Below are positions 1-8,117 of a stretch of DNA of 17,808 bases, piece after piece; position 1 is the first letter of the stretch, and each line of letters starts with the position of its first letter. Both the position numbers and the translations under genes were made by a program. Location: assembly GCA_004378665.1 (NCBI GenBank), contig SOIA01000339.1, forward strand, positions 1-17,808, written 5' to 3'. The stretch is from Candidatus Aminicenantota bacterium. Lineage in GTDB: Bacteria; Acidobacteriota; Aminicenantia; Aminicenantales; Aminicenantaceae. The notes under the pieces are model-generated. The model saw only the letters and a program-made list of their open reading frames with translations, did not search any database and was not told where the DNA came from.

Positions 1-2
1 AC

Positions 3-236
3 TCCGGTTTGTTCGCCATCGCGGTGAGTTATGTCATCTGGTACACTTCGGTGAAACGGATCGGCAACTCCAAGACAGCGATATACGGGAACATCAACGT
101 CGTGTTTTCTGTTTCGATTGCTTATGTTTTCCTGGCCGAAAGGATCACTCCTCTCCAGGTATGCGGCGCCGTTGTTATTTTTGGGGGTGTCTACCTCACG
201 CGTTTCGGACATCGATTTTTTCAGAAGAGAGAATAA
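3..236 (+). CDS. EamA/DMT-family transporter, C-terminal fragment (5' end outside window)
   Basis: This is the last 77 or so codons of a multi-pass inner-membrane permease of the drug/metabolite transporter superfamily. The reading frame stays open to the left edge of the window, so the gene begins upstream. Visible are two to three hydrophobic helices and the typical end of the second EamA repeat: a YVIWYTSVKRIG segment, a helix running into the short polar motif LAERIT, a last helix with GAVVIFGGVYLTR, then a basic tail ending in QKRE. In this family the E of the 'xxEx' turn before the last helix is well conserved. The substrate cannot be inferred. It ends 90 bp from, and converges with, the sulfatase-fold gene on the other strand. 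Confidence 0.85.
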   Translation, partial: SGLFAIAVSYVIWYTSVKRIGNSKTAIYGNINVVFSVSIAYVFLAERITPLQVCGAVVIFGGVYLTRFGHRFFQKRE

Positions 237-326
237 TAAGAACTATCTGAACAGTTTAATTTGAGTATTGCTTAGAGATTGAAGATGATTCGAGGCAACA
301 GATTTTATTTTAAAAAGACAAGCGAG

Positions 327-2210
327 TTATTTGATATAACCCAGAGATTTGAAATCCTTCAGCTTTTTCTCGAGTTCAGTTTTTCTTTGGCTCTTAAACT
401 GGATAGACGTAATATTAAAGCGTTTGAGATAGCCTTTGAGCCGACTTGCAATTAGGGGGTAATTCTTTTCCAAATTTCGTTTTTCTTGAGGATCAAGGTT
501 GGTATTGTACAGCTCGAATCCTTTTTTATATTCAGGATATCTGTATTTCATTATATCTCCGATTGGATCAAAAGTATCATCGTATTTAAGGCCAGTATTA
601 TCTATTAATTTCCATCCATCTTTCAAAATTCCTTTTTTTTCGGCTCCGTATAAAATACCTTCAAAAAATATTTCCCTATTGATATCTTTGTTGCTAAGGA
701 CTGATGGAATCAGGTCGTTTCCTCTAAACTCGAAATCATTTTGAATCCCAGCTATATCGAGAATAGTAGGAAAAAGATCAAGTAGCTGAACATATGACTC
801 TATTCGTTTCGAGGGTAAATGGGAAGAGTAATCGATGATTAGAGGAACTTGAAGGACTTCATTATAGAGTGTGTGACCATGCGCAAAGCCACCATGTTCC
901 CAGAATTCCTCACCATGGTCAGCTGTTAGAATAATTATTGTATTATTTAAGATACCAAGTTTCCTTAAATTATCTATTATTTTTCCAAAATTATAATCAA
1001 AGTATTTAATGGCTCCATCGTAAAGACTCAAAATATTCTGCTTATCATGCTCGGATAGGCCGATTTCACTGAGTACTCTGACATCAATGGTCTGAAATCC
1101 ACCCGGAGTGAACACTGTGTTATCTTTTAATCCAAATATCTGACTGAACTCTTGAGGAGCATTATACGGGACATGTGTATCCATGAAGTGAAGATAGGCA
1201 AAGAACGGTTTTTTTCTATGTTTTTGAATCCAGGCATTAAAATTTGATGTGACTATGTCTGCTTTTTCCAGAACGATTTCCTTATAATATTGAAAACCCT
1301 GCCTGAAATTATGTTTTTCGGTGATCGCTGGATTTGTTTGGAAAGCATAAGTTGCATAATTCCAATTTTTAAACACTTCTGCCAAGGTCAAACTTTTATC
1401 GGACAAATTGTCCGTCCAGTGAAATGCCCAGTGTTCGTGGGGATATTTTGATGTGAAAAGGCTTCCCATTGAAGGTTTTGTCCAAGGGGAATTGCTCATT
1501 GCCTGTTCAAAGATCAGAGCGTTGGCAGCAAATTCGTCAATTTGAGGCGACGTCGCACGGTCATATCCATAACATCCAAGATGGTCGGCTCTCAAAGCGT
1601 CGGCCACAATCAGAAGCACGCTCGGTTTGGAACTCGAGGAGAATAATTTCTGGCCAATTGTGATTATATTAATGGAGGCAAGGAATGAGAAAATTATCAC
1701 GGCTGCTGTTTTAATTCTGATGGATTTATAAAAGTATATTAATTTTTGCTTCATAGACTGAGAGGCCATTTTTTCAATGCGCAGTGAGAGGAAAATAATA
1801 CAGGCAATAATCAGTGATTGAATGAGTAGGAATTGGAGATCATAGTCGGGATTCTTTATAAATTTAAGGGTTTGAAAAGATAGATAAATCAGGATAAATA
1901 CGAGAGAAAATCCTTTGACCAAAGGAGTGAGATTCTTTTTGGTGCTGATTTTGATTTCAAAAAACGAGAATAAAAATTTTCGCCAAATAATAGATAAAAG
2001 AAATGCGAGCAGAAGAAATGTGAGTGATATGATAAGGGCGGAAATTACACCGATATTTATATTATTTGTTAATTCCAACAAGATTAAATTATACAGACCG
2101 TAATTGAAATATGCATGAGAGAGGATAAGTAGAGAGGCTCTAACTAATCCAAAAATTAATCCTACAAAAACACCAAGTAGTAAAACCTTTAATATGCTGC
2201 TAAATTTCAT
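327..2210 (-). CDS. Membrane-anchored sulfatase/phosphotransferase-fold enzyme with Thr in the nucleophile position
   Basis: This 627-residue alkaline-phosphatase-superfamily protein has about five N-terminal membrane helices (roughly residues 5-190) followed by an extracytoplasmic catalytic domain, a layout like LtaS-type phosphoglycerol transferases. Metal-site motifs are present: VADALRADHLG (D204, D209), DTHVPY (near 346) and ADHGEEFWEHGG with AHGH (D431, H432, H444, H446). The sulfatase signature C-x-P-S-R reads T-K-P-S-M here (Thr244), so no formylglycine can form. Thr is the likely nucleophile, which favours phosphotransfer or phosphoester chemistry over classical sulfate hydrolysis. 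An in-frame GTG at 2243 overlaps the stop of the GtrA gene. The ATG at 2210 is preferred because AGGAGG lies at 2230-2225, downstream of that GTG, although its 14-nt spacing is long. The gene is visibly more AT-rich than the rest of the window. Last gene of the glycan operon. Confidence 0.85.
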   Translation of the reverse strand: MKFSSILKVLLLGVFVGLIFGLVRASLLILSHAYFNYGLYNLILLELTNNINIGVISALIISLTFLLLAFLLSIIWRKFLFSFFEIKISTKKNLTPLVKGFSLVFILIYLSFQTLKFIKNPDYDLQFLLIQSLIIACIIFLSLRIEKMASQSMKQKLIYFYKSIRIKTAAVIIFSFLASINIITIGQKLFSSSSKPSVLLIVADALRADHLGCYGYDRATSPQIDEFAANALIFEQAMSNSPWTKPSMGSLFTSKYPHEHWAFHWTDNLSDKSLTLAEVFKNWNYATYAFQTNPAITEKHNFRQGFQYYKEIVLEKADIVTSNFNAWIQKHRKKPFFAYLHFMDTHVPYNAPQEFSQIFGLKDNTVFTPGGFQTIDVRVLSEIGLSEHDKQNILSLYDGAIKYFDYNFGKIIDNLRKLGILNNTIIILTADHGEEFWEHGGFAHGHTLYNEVLQVPLIIDYSSHLPSKRIESYVQLLDLFPTILDIAGIQNDFEFRGNDLIPSVLSNKDINREIFFEGILYGAEKKGILKDGWKLIDNTGLKYDDTFDPIGDIMKYRYPEYKKGFELYNTNLDPQEKRNLEKNYPLIASRLKGYLKRFNITSIQFKSQRKTELEKKLKDFKSLGYIK

Positions 2211-2239
2211 TGATATATTGCATTCCTCCTTATTTCTTC

Positions 2240-2692
2240 TCACCTAAAAAGAATTTTTTTCCGTACGAAAAAATTCCAGAAGAACACCACGGCTGTTGAG
2301 AATACCTTAGATATCAAATAATGAAAATGGGCTGTCTCTGTGAAAAACCAAATAATGACTTCATTCAGGCCCAGCCCGACCAGCCCGATGATCGAGAATA
2401 TGATGAACTCTAATCTCTTGTCGGCGACTGTTCTCTTGGAAAAAACCCATAAAATGCTGAGAGTGTAATTGGTGATGAGTCCCAGAGTGAAGGCGATGGC
2501 GGCAGAGATTAGATAATGGACTTTAACAATATCTGTCAGAATAAAAAGGGAGCTGAAGTCCACGCTGTAGGCAATTCCGCCAACAAAAAAGTATTTGAAG
2601 AGTTGAACCGAAGTCTTGTCGCTTTTTTTGAATAGGAAACCTCCTATTCGCTTGTCAACCGATTTGATCAGGGCGTTATTCTTCCAGCTCAT
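2240..2692 (-). CDS. GtrA-family membrane protein (polyprenyl-phosphate sugar flippase-like)
   Basis: This protein of about 150 residues has four predicted membrane helices. The opening FKYFFVGGIAYSVDF is characteristic of GtrA, followed by a second helix with the LGLITNYTLS segment and a C-terminal helix ending in FFVRKKILFR. GtrA proteins are proposed to move undecaprenyl-phosphate-linked sugars across the inner membrane in O-antigen glucosylation and arabinogalactan pathways. The context fits this: the operon also holds a GT-C glycosyltransferase that would use such a lipid-linked donor. The ATG at 2692 is preferred over the TTG at 2701 because an AGG sits 9 nt upstream. Its TGA stop overlaps a possible GTG start of the sulfatase-fold gene, so translation of the two may be coupled. 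Confidence 0.85.
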   Translation of the reverse strand: MSWKNNALIKSVDKRIGGFLFKKSDKTSVQLFKYFFVGGIAYSVDFSSLFILTDIVKVHYLISAAIAFTLGLITNYTLSILWVFSKRTVADKRLEFIIFSIIGLVGLGLNEVIIWFFTETAHFHYLISKVFSTAVVFFWNFFVRKKILFR

Positions 2693-2757
2693 TGTTCTCA
2701 ACCTTTGGCAGCCGTGTCTTTCTGGGAAGAATGGAAAAATCCATGGCTGCGTGGCTT

Positions 2758-4158
2758 CTATTTTTCGATGGTCTCATGGTATTCATCGTCTATGTTGATA
2801 TCCCACACAGAGTAATCTTCCCCCAAGATGTTACGGATGGCGTACATGGCGCTCAACATCGAGTGGTCCTGGTTGTTGTACCTGTGGAGGCCGTTGCGTC
2901 CCATTGTCTGGAAATTTTTAAATCCTACCAAGTAGTTTTGAATGATACCAACTCTTTCCAGGTATCCTTCATCATAGATCGGATAAGTCTTGGGCGACCT
3001 GATGACCAGGCCGTCGATGATCTGATCTCGAGAGGCAAACTTGAGCTTGACAGCCTCCTCTTTTGCCATTTCGATCAATTCTTCATTGTTCTTTTTCCAG
3101 ATATCATCTGTGTCAAAGCAGAAGTATTCCAGCCCAAGAGTGGTCATCTTGGGATCAGGAACCATCTCCGGGCTCCAATTCTTGAAGTTTTGAATCCGGC
3201 CGACTTTAACTTCTGGTGAATGGATGTAGATCCAGTTATCCGGGAAGATGGAAGGTTTATCGATGATCAAGCCCACTGTGAAGAAATCGCGGTATTTCAG
3301 GTTTTGAGCGGCATCGAGGACTTCAACCGGTGCGTCCGGTTTTATGCCCTGAACCAGCTCTCTCAAAGGAATGGTGGACAAGAAATGATCTCCATTGATT
3401 TCTTGAAGAGATCCGTTATTTTTTATTGTCAGGGATATGATTTTATCGCTTTTTCTGTTGAATTGGACCACAGGAGTGTTGAGCTTGACTTTTCCTCCTT
3501 TTTTTTCGATGAGCTCCCGGGCTGCATTCCACATCTGTCCCGGACCTTTTCTCGGATACTGAAACTCGTCGATGAGAGTGGTGACACGGCCTTTGCCAAG
3601 GAAACCGATCGAATTCAAGATGGCTTTACCAAGGGAGAGACTTTTGATCCTCTGGGCGGCCCAGTCTGCCTGGATTTCTTTGCAGGATATGCCCCATACC
3701 TTCTTGGTGTAGGTCTTGAAGAATATGTTGAATAATTTTTTCCCGAACTTGTTAGAAATCCATTCCTCGAAATTTTTTACGTCTTTATACGGACGAATCT
3801 GAGATAAAATATAACTCCACACGATGGAAACGGAGTTGATCAGACCGAGATTTTTCAAGGCATTGAGTGGTTTTAAAGGGTAATAAAAAAAGTCATTGTT
3901 ATAGTAGATCCTGGATAACCTGGGTCTGGTGAGAAAGTCTTCTCCCAGAATTTCATCCCAGATTTTCTTCACTTCTTGATACTTTGTGAAGAACCTGTGC
4001 CCTCCGACATCGAATAAGTAATCGTTATAATTGACGGTCTTGGAAATCCCCCCGACTTCCGTATCTTTTTCGAAGACGACCGGATTTAGCCCCTTTTTAC
4101 AGGCTTCATACGCAGCCGTCAGTCCGGCCGGCCCTGCTCCGGCGATGATAACATTCAT
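2758..4158 (-). CDS. FAD-dependent amine-oxidase / UDP-galactopyranose-mutase-like flavoprotein
   Basis: This 466-residue flavoprotein begins directly with a Rossmann dinucleotide-binding motif GAGPAG (residues 7-12), a conserved Glu30 at the end of the second strand (VVFEKD) for the adenosine ribose, and the amine-oxidase-type motif EVGGISKT. A GGHRFFT segment follows, resembling the protoporphyrinogen-oxidase/UGM-like branch found in polysaccharide loci. A C-terminal GRNGLHRYNNQDHSM block looks like the second flavin contact region near the end of such enzymes. The exact reaction is not determinable. In this setting, oxidation or isomerisation of a sugar or isoprenoid precursor for the glycan is more likely than haem synthesis. 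It starts 25 bp after the glycosyltransferase stop and is followed 65 bp later by the GtrA gene. An AAAGGA upstream of the ATG is a plausible ribosome site. Confidence 0.8.
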   Translation of the reverse strand: MNVIIAGAGPAGLTAAYEACKKGLNPVVFEKDTEVGGISKTVNYNDYLFDVGGHRFFTKYQEVKKIWDEILGEDFLTRPRLSRIYYNNDFFYYPLKPLNALKNLGLINSVSIVWSYILSQIRPYKDVKNFEEWISNKFGKKLFNIFFKTYTKKVWGISCKEIQADWAAQRIKSLSLGKAILNSIGFLGKGRVTTLIDEFQYPRKGPGQMWNAARELIEKKGGKVKLNTPVVQFNRKSDKIISLTIKNNGSLQEINGDHFLSTIPLRELVQGIKPDAPVEVLDAAQNLKYRDFFTVGLIIDKPSIFPDNWIYIHSPEVKVGRIQNFKNWSPEMVPDPKMTTLGLEYFCFDTDDIWKKNNEELIEMAKEEAVKLKFASRDQIIDGLVIRSPKTYPIYDEGYLERVGIIQNYLVGFKNFQTMGRNGLHRYNNQDHSMLSAMYAIRNILGEDYSVWDINIDDEYHETIEK

Positions 4159-4183
4159 GACATGTTTGTCCTTTCTCTTGGGA

Positions 4184-6148
4184 TTAAAATCCCTTCTCAG
4201 GGAATATGTTGTACAATTTTCTTTGGATTCGCTTTCCTAACCTCTGCGTGATGATCCGTGCTTCCTCTATTCTTCCTGATTTTAAATAGCAGCTTACCAG
4301 ATGGTTGAGTATCTGATTCCTCACTTCAGGTTGTTTCTCGATCTGGAGGGATGCTTCAAAATAGAAAGCGGCTGTCTCGTAGTCTTTTTGGTCTTTATGA
4401 TTTTTTCCTGTTTCAAAAAGAGAGGAAACATCTACATTGAAGAAATCGTTCTGTTCGAAAATGTGATCGATGAATTTTGAATAGTCGGTTGAATACAAGT
4501 TATAAAATTTTTGAGGCCTGTCGATCAATTCGACAAATTTCTTTCCTTTTTCCGTAAAGTCTACGGGCTCTCCGTACGTGAGTTTCCCCCCTTCTTTCTT
4601 CATCGGGAGGAGCATTCCTTTTTCCAGTGTGCCCAGATAAAGATAGAATGTTCTCTCCGGAAAGCATTGTATGAGATTTAGGTTTTCTTTTCCTCTGTCC
4701 CGCGTATAGATGATATTATTTTCTAGCTGAGGGTCATTGTAGAGAAATCCGGAACCCCACCAGCCATAAGGAAAATGTTCAATCGGATGATAGATGAATT
4801 TCATGATGACTAATGACTTATTCAGGTCGACCGACTCAAGTGTTCGATTGATGTTGGAAGTGACAGCCGCGTATTTATTCGCGTATCCTTGATAATACCA
4901 TTCTGTTTCAGGCGGCCAGATCCACTGGGGAAGGCGGATGAAAAAGGCGTAGGCAGTGAAAATGATCAATGTGGAAATCAGTGCTTTATTGAGCGTGTTT
5001 CTATTGATTTTTTTGAATTTATCCAGGGAGAGTTTTGGAATTTCGTCGAGACCTCTTGCACTAAGCAGTAGGAGTATGGGCAGAGCCTCGAAGATCATCC
5101 TTGCGCCGATCAGTATATAGGTCCCCCAGAAAAAGAAAAGGCCTGCCAAAAGAGAGAAGAGGCCTGAAGCAAGGAGAAGATCTTTTTTCCTTGATTCCGG
5201 GTTTATTTTCATCAGGAAGAATAAGGGCACGATGGCAAAAAATGAAGACAACGGCCATCCGAATAAGTATTTGTTCAAGGATCCTATGTAGTTGAATACC
5301 TGAGTGAACCCCAGGAATACGGTATGCGGAATATCTGTATACCCAGTTTTGCCAAAACCAATTCCGTGTGCCTTCCCGTGAGAGACTTCGTATCCGAATG
5401 TCAGAAAATTATCATTTGTCAAATAGTTGTAGAGAAGAAGAGAAAAGATTGAAATCAGTAAGATTAGGGTAAATGCGGTCGCGTTTTTCAGGTTCCTTCT
5501 AAAATGCTTCAAGAGTTTGCCGGTGTAGAATATCAAAAAAGGAAGGGATATGAAAAAAGCCGCGTAAGGGCGAATGAGAATAACCATCCCTAATCCCAGG
5601 CCGGCAACCAAGCCGTTAGCAAATGATGGGTTTTTTAGGGAGCGGAACAGAAAAAGCAGGAATACGGATGTGAAGAACATGCAGCTTGTGTGAGACATCA
5701 TGGTTGAAGACATCAGCAGGAACCAGATGGAGACCGAACCCAATACGGCAGCGAGGACGCCGACTTTTTCATCGTAGATTTCCTTTCCCAGGAAATAGAA
5801 AATAATGATGGAAAAAGCAGCAAAGAGGGGATTAACAATCCAGGGCGCTTTCAGGAGAAGGCCGAACACCAGCAGCAGGGGATAACCGAAAGGATACTGG
5901 CTGTACCACTTTCCGTTGTTGATCATGTGAGTAAAGTCAAAGAATTCCTTGCCGCAAGGAGACGGACAATAGAGTTTGCCTGACATGAATATTTGAGCTT
6001 GGAACAGATAAACGATCTCATCGTTGATGTGAGGGATGTGTTCGAAGATGAAGTAAGATATGAGATTCGTGAATATGAAAACAAAAAGTGCGCAGAGGAT
6101 GACCGGCCAAGGAATACGCATCTTTTTGAGTAATGGATGTTTTTTCAT
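4184..6148 (-). CDS. GT-C (GT39/ArnT-like) membrane glycosyltransferase with C-terminal TPR-like tail
   Basis: This membrane enzyme of about 654 residues probably transfers sugar from a polyprenyl-phosphate donor on the outer face of the cytoplasmic membrane. An N-terminal helix is followed by a first extracytoplasmic loop with the acidic pair D43-E44 in HINDEIVYL, the position of the catalytic Asp/Glu in GT-C enzymes. A WYSQYPFGYPLLL segment and roughly ten more helices follow (to about residue 400). After a soluble stretch, the last 80 residues form TPR-like helix pairs (YETAAFYFEASLQIE and CYLKSGRIEEARII). The family is related to PMT/ArnT. The acceptor is unknown. A TTG at 6163 would add five residues, but the ATG at 6148 is chosen. 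Neither has a strong ribosome site. It is the first gene of the four-gene minus-strand operon, with about 210 bp of gene-free sequence upstream. Confidence 0.75.
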   Translation of the reverse strand: MKKHPLLKKMRIPWPVILCALFVFIFTNLISYFIFEHIPHINDEIVYLFQAQIFMSGKLYCPSPCGKEFFDFTHMINNGKWYSQYPFGYPLLLVFGLLLKAPWIVNPLFAAFSIIIFYFLGKEIYDEKVGVLAAVLGSVSIWFLLMSSTMMSHTSCMFFTSVFLLFLFRSLKNPSFANGLVAGLGLGMVILIRPYAAFFISLPFLIFYTGKLLKHFRRNLKNATAFTLILLISIFSLLLYNYLTNDNFLTFGYEVSHGKAHGIGFGKTGYTDIPHTVFLGFTQVFNYIGSLNKYLFGWPLSSFFAIVPLFFLMKINPESRKKDLLLASGLFSLLAGLFFFWGTYILIGARMIFEALPILLLLSARGLDEIPKLSLDKFKKINRNTLNKALISTLIIFTAYAFFIRLPQWIWPPETEWYYQGYANKYAAVTSNINRTLESVDLNKSLVIMKFIYHPIEHFPYGWWGSGFLYNDPQLENNIIYTRDRGKENLNLIQCFPERTFYLYLGTLEKGMLLPMKKEGGKLTYGEPVDFTEKGKKFVELIDRPQKFYNLYSTDYSKFIDHIFEQNDFFNVDVSSLFETGKNHKDQKDYETAAFYFEASLQIEKQPEVRNQILNHLVSCYLKSGRIEEARIITQRLGKRIQRKLYNIFPEKGF

Positions 6149-6341
6149 AGTTTTGAGCTTCAATCTCTTTTGTCAAAGACGTTCGTCATTCGCATCTACT
6201 GCTCGCGTGGATTCGTGAATAAGAACGTCATATTAGTCGAAGATTTCGAGTATTCTTGCACAGCCCGCAGAGTTAATCAATCGCCTCTTGTGGTGAATCA
6301 TGAGATGATTTTTGACGTATTTTTTCATCTTCAGGGGTGAA

Positions 6342-6358
6342 ATGCTGGGCTTCAGCAT
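6342..6358 (-). terminator. Small hairpin downstream of queE
   Basis: A perfect 6-bp stem (ATGCTG/CAGCAT) with a 5-nt loop begins 17 bases past the queE stop on the minus strand. Only a short T-rich stretch (TTTC) follows, so it is at best a weak intrinsic terminator for the queCDE transcript. Nothing else convincing was found in the gene-free stretch 6149-6374. Confidence 0.3.
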
Positions 6359-6374
6359 AAATCCCCATAAACTT

Positions 6375-7004
6375 CTACTTCATTCCATAAACCTTGTGGA
6401 GCTGGAGCGAAATCCTGATGTTCTTGAGCCCATTCTTCAAGGCCTGCCTGAGGAGTTTTGACCCCAGTTCCATGCTCCATTTTCTGTTGGATTGAGGCTG
6501 GAGAAGGATCGGGATGGTCTCTGGAAACTCATTCCTGAGGCGCCGGACCTGTTCGAAATTCAGGTTCTTGATGATGACGATCTTGACTTCCTTGGCCTTC
6601 TCCCTGTACTCGGGCTGAAAAGCATAATCATCTGGTTTAGGAGATACGGAATACCAGTCGACAGGGAGAGGAATGTAATGGGTCGCATTGGTTTCCACTT
6701 GTATTTTGTAATCCTGCTTCTTCAACTCCTTGACCAGTCCGGAGATGTCCTGGACAAGCGGCTCTCCTCCTGTCAGACAAACCCATTGGGAGGGAAAATT
6801 CCGGTAAATTTTTTTAACCTCTTCCAGTATCTGATCCGTTGAATATTCCTTTCCACCTTTCCAGGCGTACTGGGTGTCGCAGAAGTCACATTTCAGGTTG
6901 CATCCAGAAAGGCGGATGAAGATAGTGGGTTCTCCCTGTCTGAGACCTTCACCTTGGACGGAAGGGAATATTTCAGTTATTTTCAGAATACGTGGCTGAG
7001 GCAT
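6375..7004 (-). CDS. queE: 7-carboxy-7-deazaguanine synthase (radical SAM)
   Basis: QueE converts 6-carboxy-5,6,7,8-tetrahydropterin to 7-carboxy-7-deazaguanine, the ring-contraction step on the way to preQ0, using a [4Fe-4S] cluster, S-adenosylmethionine and Mg2+. The diagnostic features are all present in 209 residues: EIFPSVQGEG at the N-terminus, the cluster motif CNLKCDFCDT with Cys35, Cys39 and Cys42 in the C-x3-C-x2-C spacing, and TGGEP around residues 78-82 for SAM binding. The order queC-queD-queE puts it third in a tight operon. Its ATG lies 32 bp inside the end of queD, and this overlap suggests coupled translation. The product is cytosolic. Length and motifs match the family well. 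Confidence 0.96.
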   Translation of the reverse strand: MPQPRILKITEIFPSVQGEGLRQGEPTIFIRLSGCNLKCDFCDTQYAWKGGKEYSTDQILEEVKKIYRNFPSQWVCLTGGEPLVQDISGLVKELKKQDYKIQVETNATHYIPLPVDWYSVSPKPDDYAFQPEYREKAKEVKIVIIKNLNFEQVRRLRNEFPETIPILLQPQSNRKWSMELGSKLLRQALKNGLKNIRISLQLHKVYGMK

Positions 7005-7320
7005 CTTCGGATTCCCAGACGGTCACTCGGGTCACGGGGAAATGTTTCTTCAACTCAAGGAAAAAATGACGCGCCAAATTTTCAGCCGAGGGATTAAAGT
7101 CATAAACCTCATTGAGATGAGCGTGGTCGGGCAGCATTTTGGAGAGTTCTTGTTTGATCAGCGTAAAATCTATCCCGATTCCCGTCTCTTCCAGCTTGGT
7201 GGCTTCGACCTCCACTTCAACTTGGAAAGTGTGCCCGTGGATCTTTTCGCACTTGCCCTTGTAGTTTTTTAAAAAATGAGCCGCCTGGAATTTATCTTTG
7301 ACTTTGAGGATCCAGCTCAT
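6973..7320 (-). CDS. queD: 6-carboxy-5,6,7,8-tetrahydropterin synthase
   Basis: QueD turns 7,8-dihydroneopterin triphosphate into 6-carboxytetrahydropterin, the substrate of QueE. The 115-residue protein has the PTPS-fold zinc ligands His15 (FQAAHF), His28 and His30 (KIHGH), with the catalytic Cys24 four residues before the first of the pair, as in QueD. Downstream are DHAHLNE with the catalytic His region, and a C-terminal WESEDASATY segment whose Glu would hold the pterin. Its ATG overlaps the queC TGA in an ATGA junction at 7317-7320, and its own 3' end overlaps queE. It could be a pterin-salvage paralogue (PTPS), but the neighbours settle the queuosine or deazapurine assignment. Confidence 0.95.
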   Translation of the reverse strand: MSWILKVKDKFQAAHFLKNYKGKCEKIHGHTFQVEVEVEATKLEETGIGIDFTLIKQELSKMLPDHAHLNEVYDFNPSAENLARHFFLELKKHFPVTRVTVWESEDASATYSENN

Positions 7321-8012
7321 ATTTTACCTTCTTTTTCCAGCCTGAGGATGAGGTGGTCTTTCTCTCCGGTTTCTTCCCAGGCTTTTTGGCGGAGAACACA
7401 CGCCGAACATTTCTGGCAGGGAACTTCTGCCCCAGCATAACAGGAAACAGAGTAAGAATAATCAACGCCTAAAGAAAGGCCTTCTTTTATGATCTCTGAT
7501 TTTTTCTTGTTCACAAAAGGCGCGAGGATCTGAAGCCGATCCTGTTCTGGCGAGAAACTTGTGCCCCGGTTAACCGCTTCTTCCATGGATTTCACGAAAT
7601 CCTCTCGTGTGTCGGGATAGTTCGGAGAATCCAAGACGTGAAACCCACAGACGATCTCTTTTATTCCTTCCACATCAGCCCAGGCTGAAGCCATAGCCAG
7701 GAATATTCCGTTTCGGAAGGGGACATAAGTCAAAGGCAGGCCTTCATCGATCTTGTCCACGCTTTGATACTGAGGCAAAGGAAGATGAGTGTCGGTGAGG
7801 GCCGAGCCGCCTATCTGTTTGAGGTCAACTCCAAGTATCTTATGAGGAATTCCGAGCTTCCGGACCATTTTTTCCGCCATATGGATTTCGATCCTGTGGC
7901 GCTGTCCGTAATCAAAGGTCAGAGCTGTGACCTTTTCGTACTGGTTGAGAGACCAGTAGAGTGCGGTCGTCGAATCAATCCCTCCGGAGAACAAAACGAT
8001 GCTTGCTTTCAT
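7317..8012 (-). CDS. queC: 7-cyano-7-deazaguanine (preQ0) synthase
   Basis: QueC uses ATP and ammonia to convert 7-carboxy-7-deazaguanine to preQ0. The 231-residue protein opens with the PP-loop ATP-pyrophosphatase motif SGGIDS (residues 9-14) and carries TFDYGQRH near residue 32. It ends with a zinc site formed by Cys191, Cys199, Cys202 and Cys205 (CYAGAEVPCQKCSAC). All are standard for QueC. The gene is first in the queC-queD-queE operon. No queF, folE or tgt lies in the window, so whether preQ0 goes on to queuosine or to another deazapurine cannot be told here. There is no strong ribosome site. A promoter predicted at 8033-8061 would give a leader of only about 14 nt, leaving no room for a preQ1 riboswitch on that transcript. 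Confidence 0.96.
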   Translation of the reverse strand: MKASIVLFSGGIDSTTALYWSLNQYEKVTALTFDYGQRHRIEIHMAEKMVRKLGIPHKILGVDLKQIGGSALTDTHLPLPQYQSVDKIDEGLPLTYVPFRNGIFLAMASAWADVEGIKEIVCGFHVLDSPNYPDTREDFVKSMEEAVNRGTSFSPEQDRLQILAPFVNKKKSEIIKEGLSLGVDYSYSVSCYAGAEVPCQKCSACVLRQKAWEETGEKDHLILRLEKEGKI

Positions 8013-8032
8013 TTTGGATGAGTCTCAGCCCG

Positions 8033-8061
8033 ATGATAAAAGATAGGGCTGGTTTTTGCAA
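8033..8061 (-). promoter_or_regulatory. Predicted sigma-70-like promoter for queCDE
   Basis: On the minus strand TTGCAA (8061-8056) is followed after exactly 17 bases by TATCAT (8038-8033), matching the consensus in 4/6 and 5/6 positions. Transcription would start near 8026, just before the queC ATG at 8012. Predicted by eye only. Confidence 0.4.
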
Positions 8062-8072
8062 GGCGCTTTAAC

Positions 8073-8101
8073 TTGACATCCCCATTTTGCGGTGCTATAT
8101 G
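8073..8101 (+). promoter_or_regulatory. Predicted sigma-70-like promoter reading into element copy 1 and the 8454 gene
   Basis: A perfect TTGACA (8073-8078) is followed after 17 bases by TATATG (8096-8101). It is divergent to the queC promoter. The expected start near 8108 falls at the edge of the 9-bp target repeat of element copy 1, so the transcript would begin with that 200-nt structured element before reaching the gene at 8454. Confidence 0.45.
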
Positions 8102-8117
8102 TTTCGAGATTCACGGT

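Noticed and set aside
237..340. Terminator between the EamA gene and the sulfatase-fold gene
   Set aside because: The only hairpin (GTTAT/ATAAC around 326-340) is a 5-bp AT stem overlapping the coding end, and the T-run is too far from it.
2692..3735. Long plus-strand open frames opposite the flavoprotein gene
   Set aside because: They are shadows of the minus-strand gene, which has a clear Rossmann motif. The plus-strand translations show no domain.
6148..6176. Minus-strand TTGACA at 6176-6171 as a promoter for the glycosyltransferase
   Set aside because: At 17-base spacing the -10 position reads AAACTA and overlaps the start codon at 6148, so it cannot make a normal leader. No other convincing promoter was found in 6149-6374.
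8013..8117. preQ1 riboswitch upstream of queC
   Set aside because: No preQ1-like aptamer (short hairpin plus A-rich tail near the start) was seen on the minus strand, and the predicted leader is only about 14 nt.
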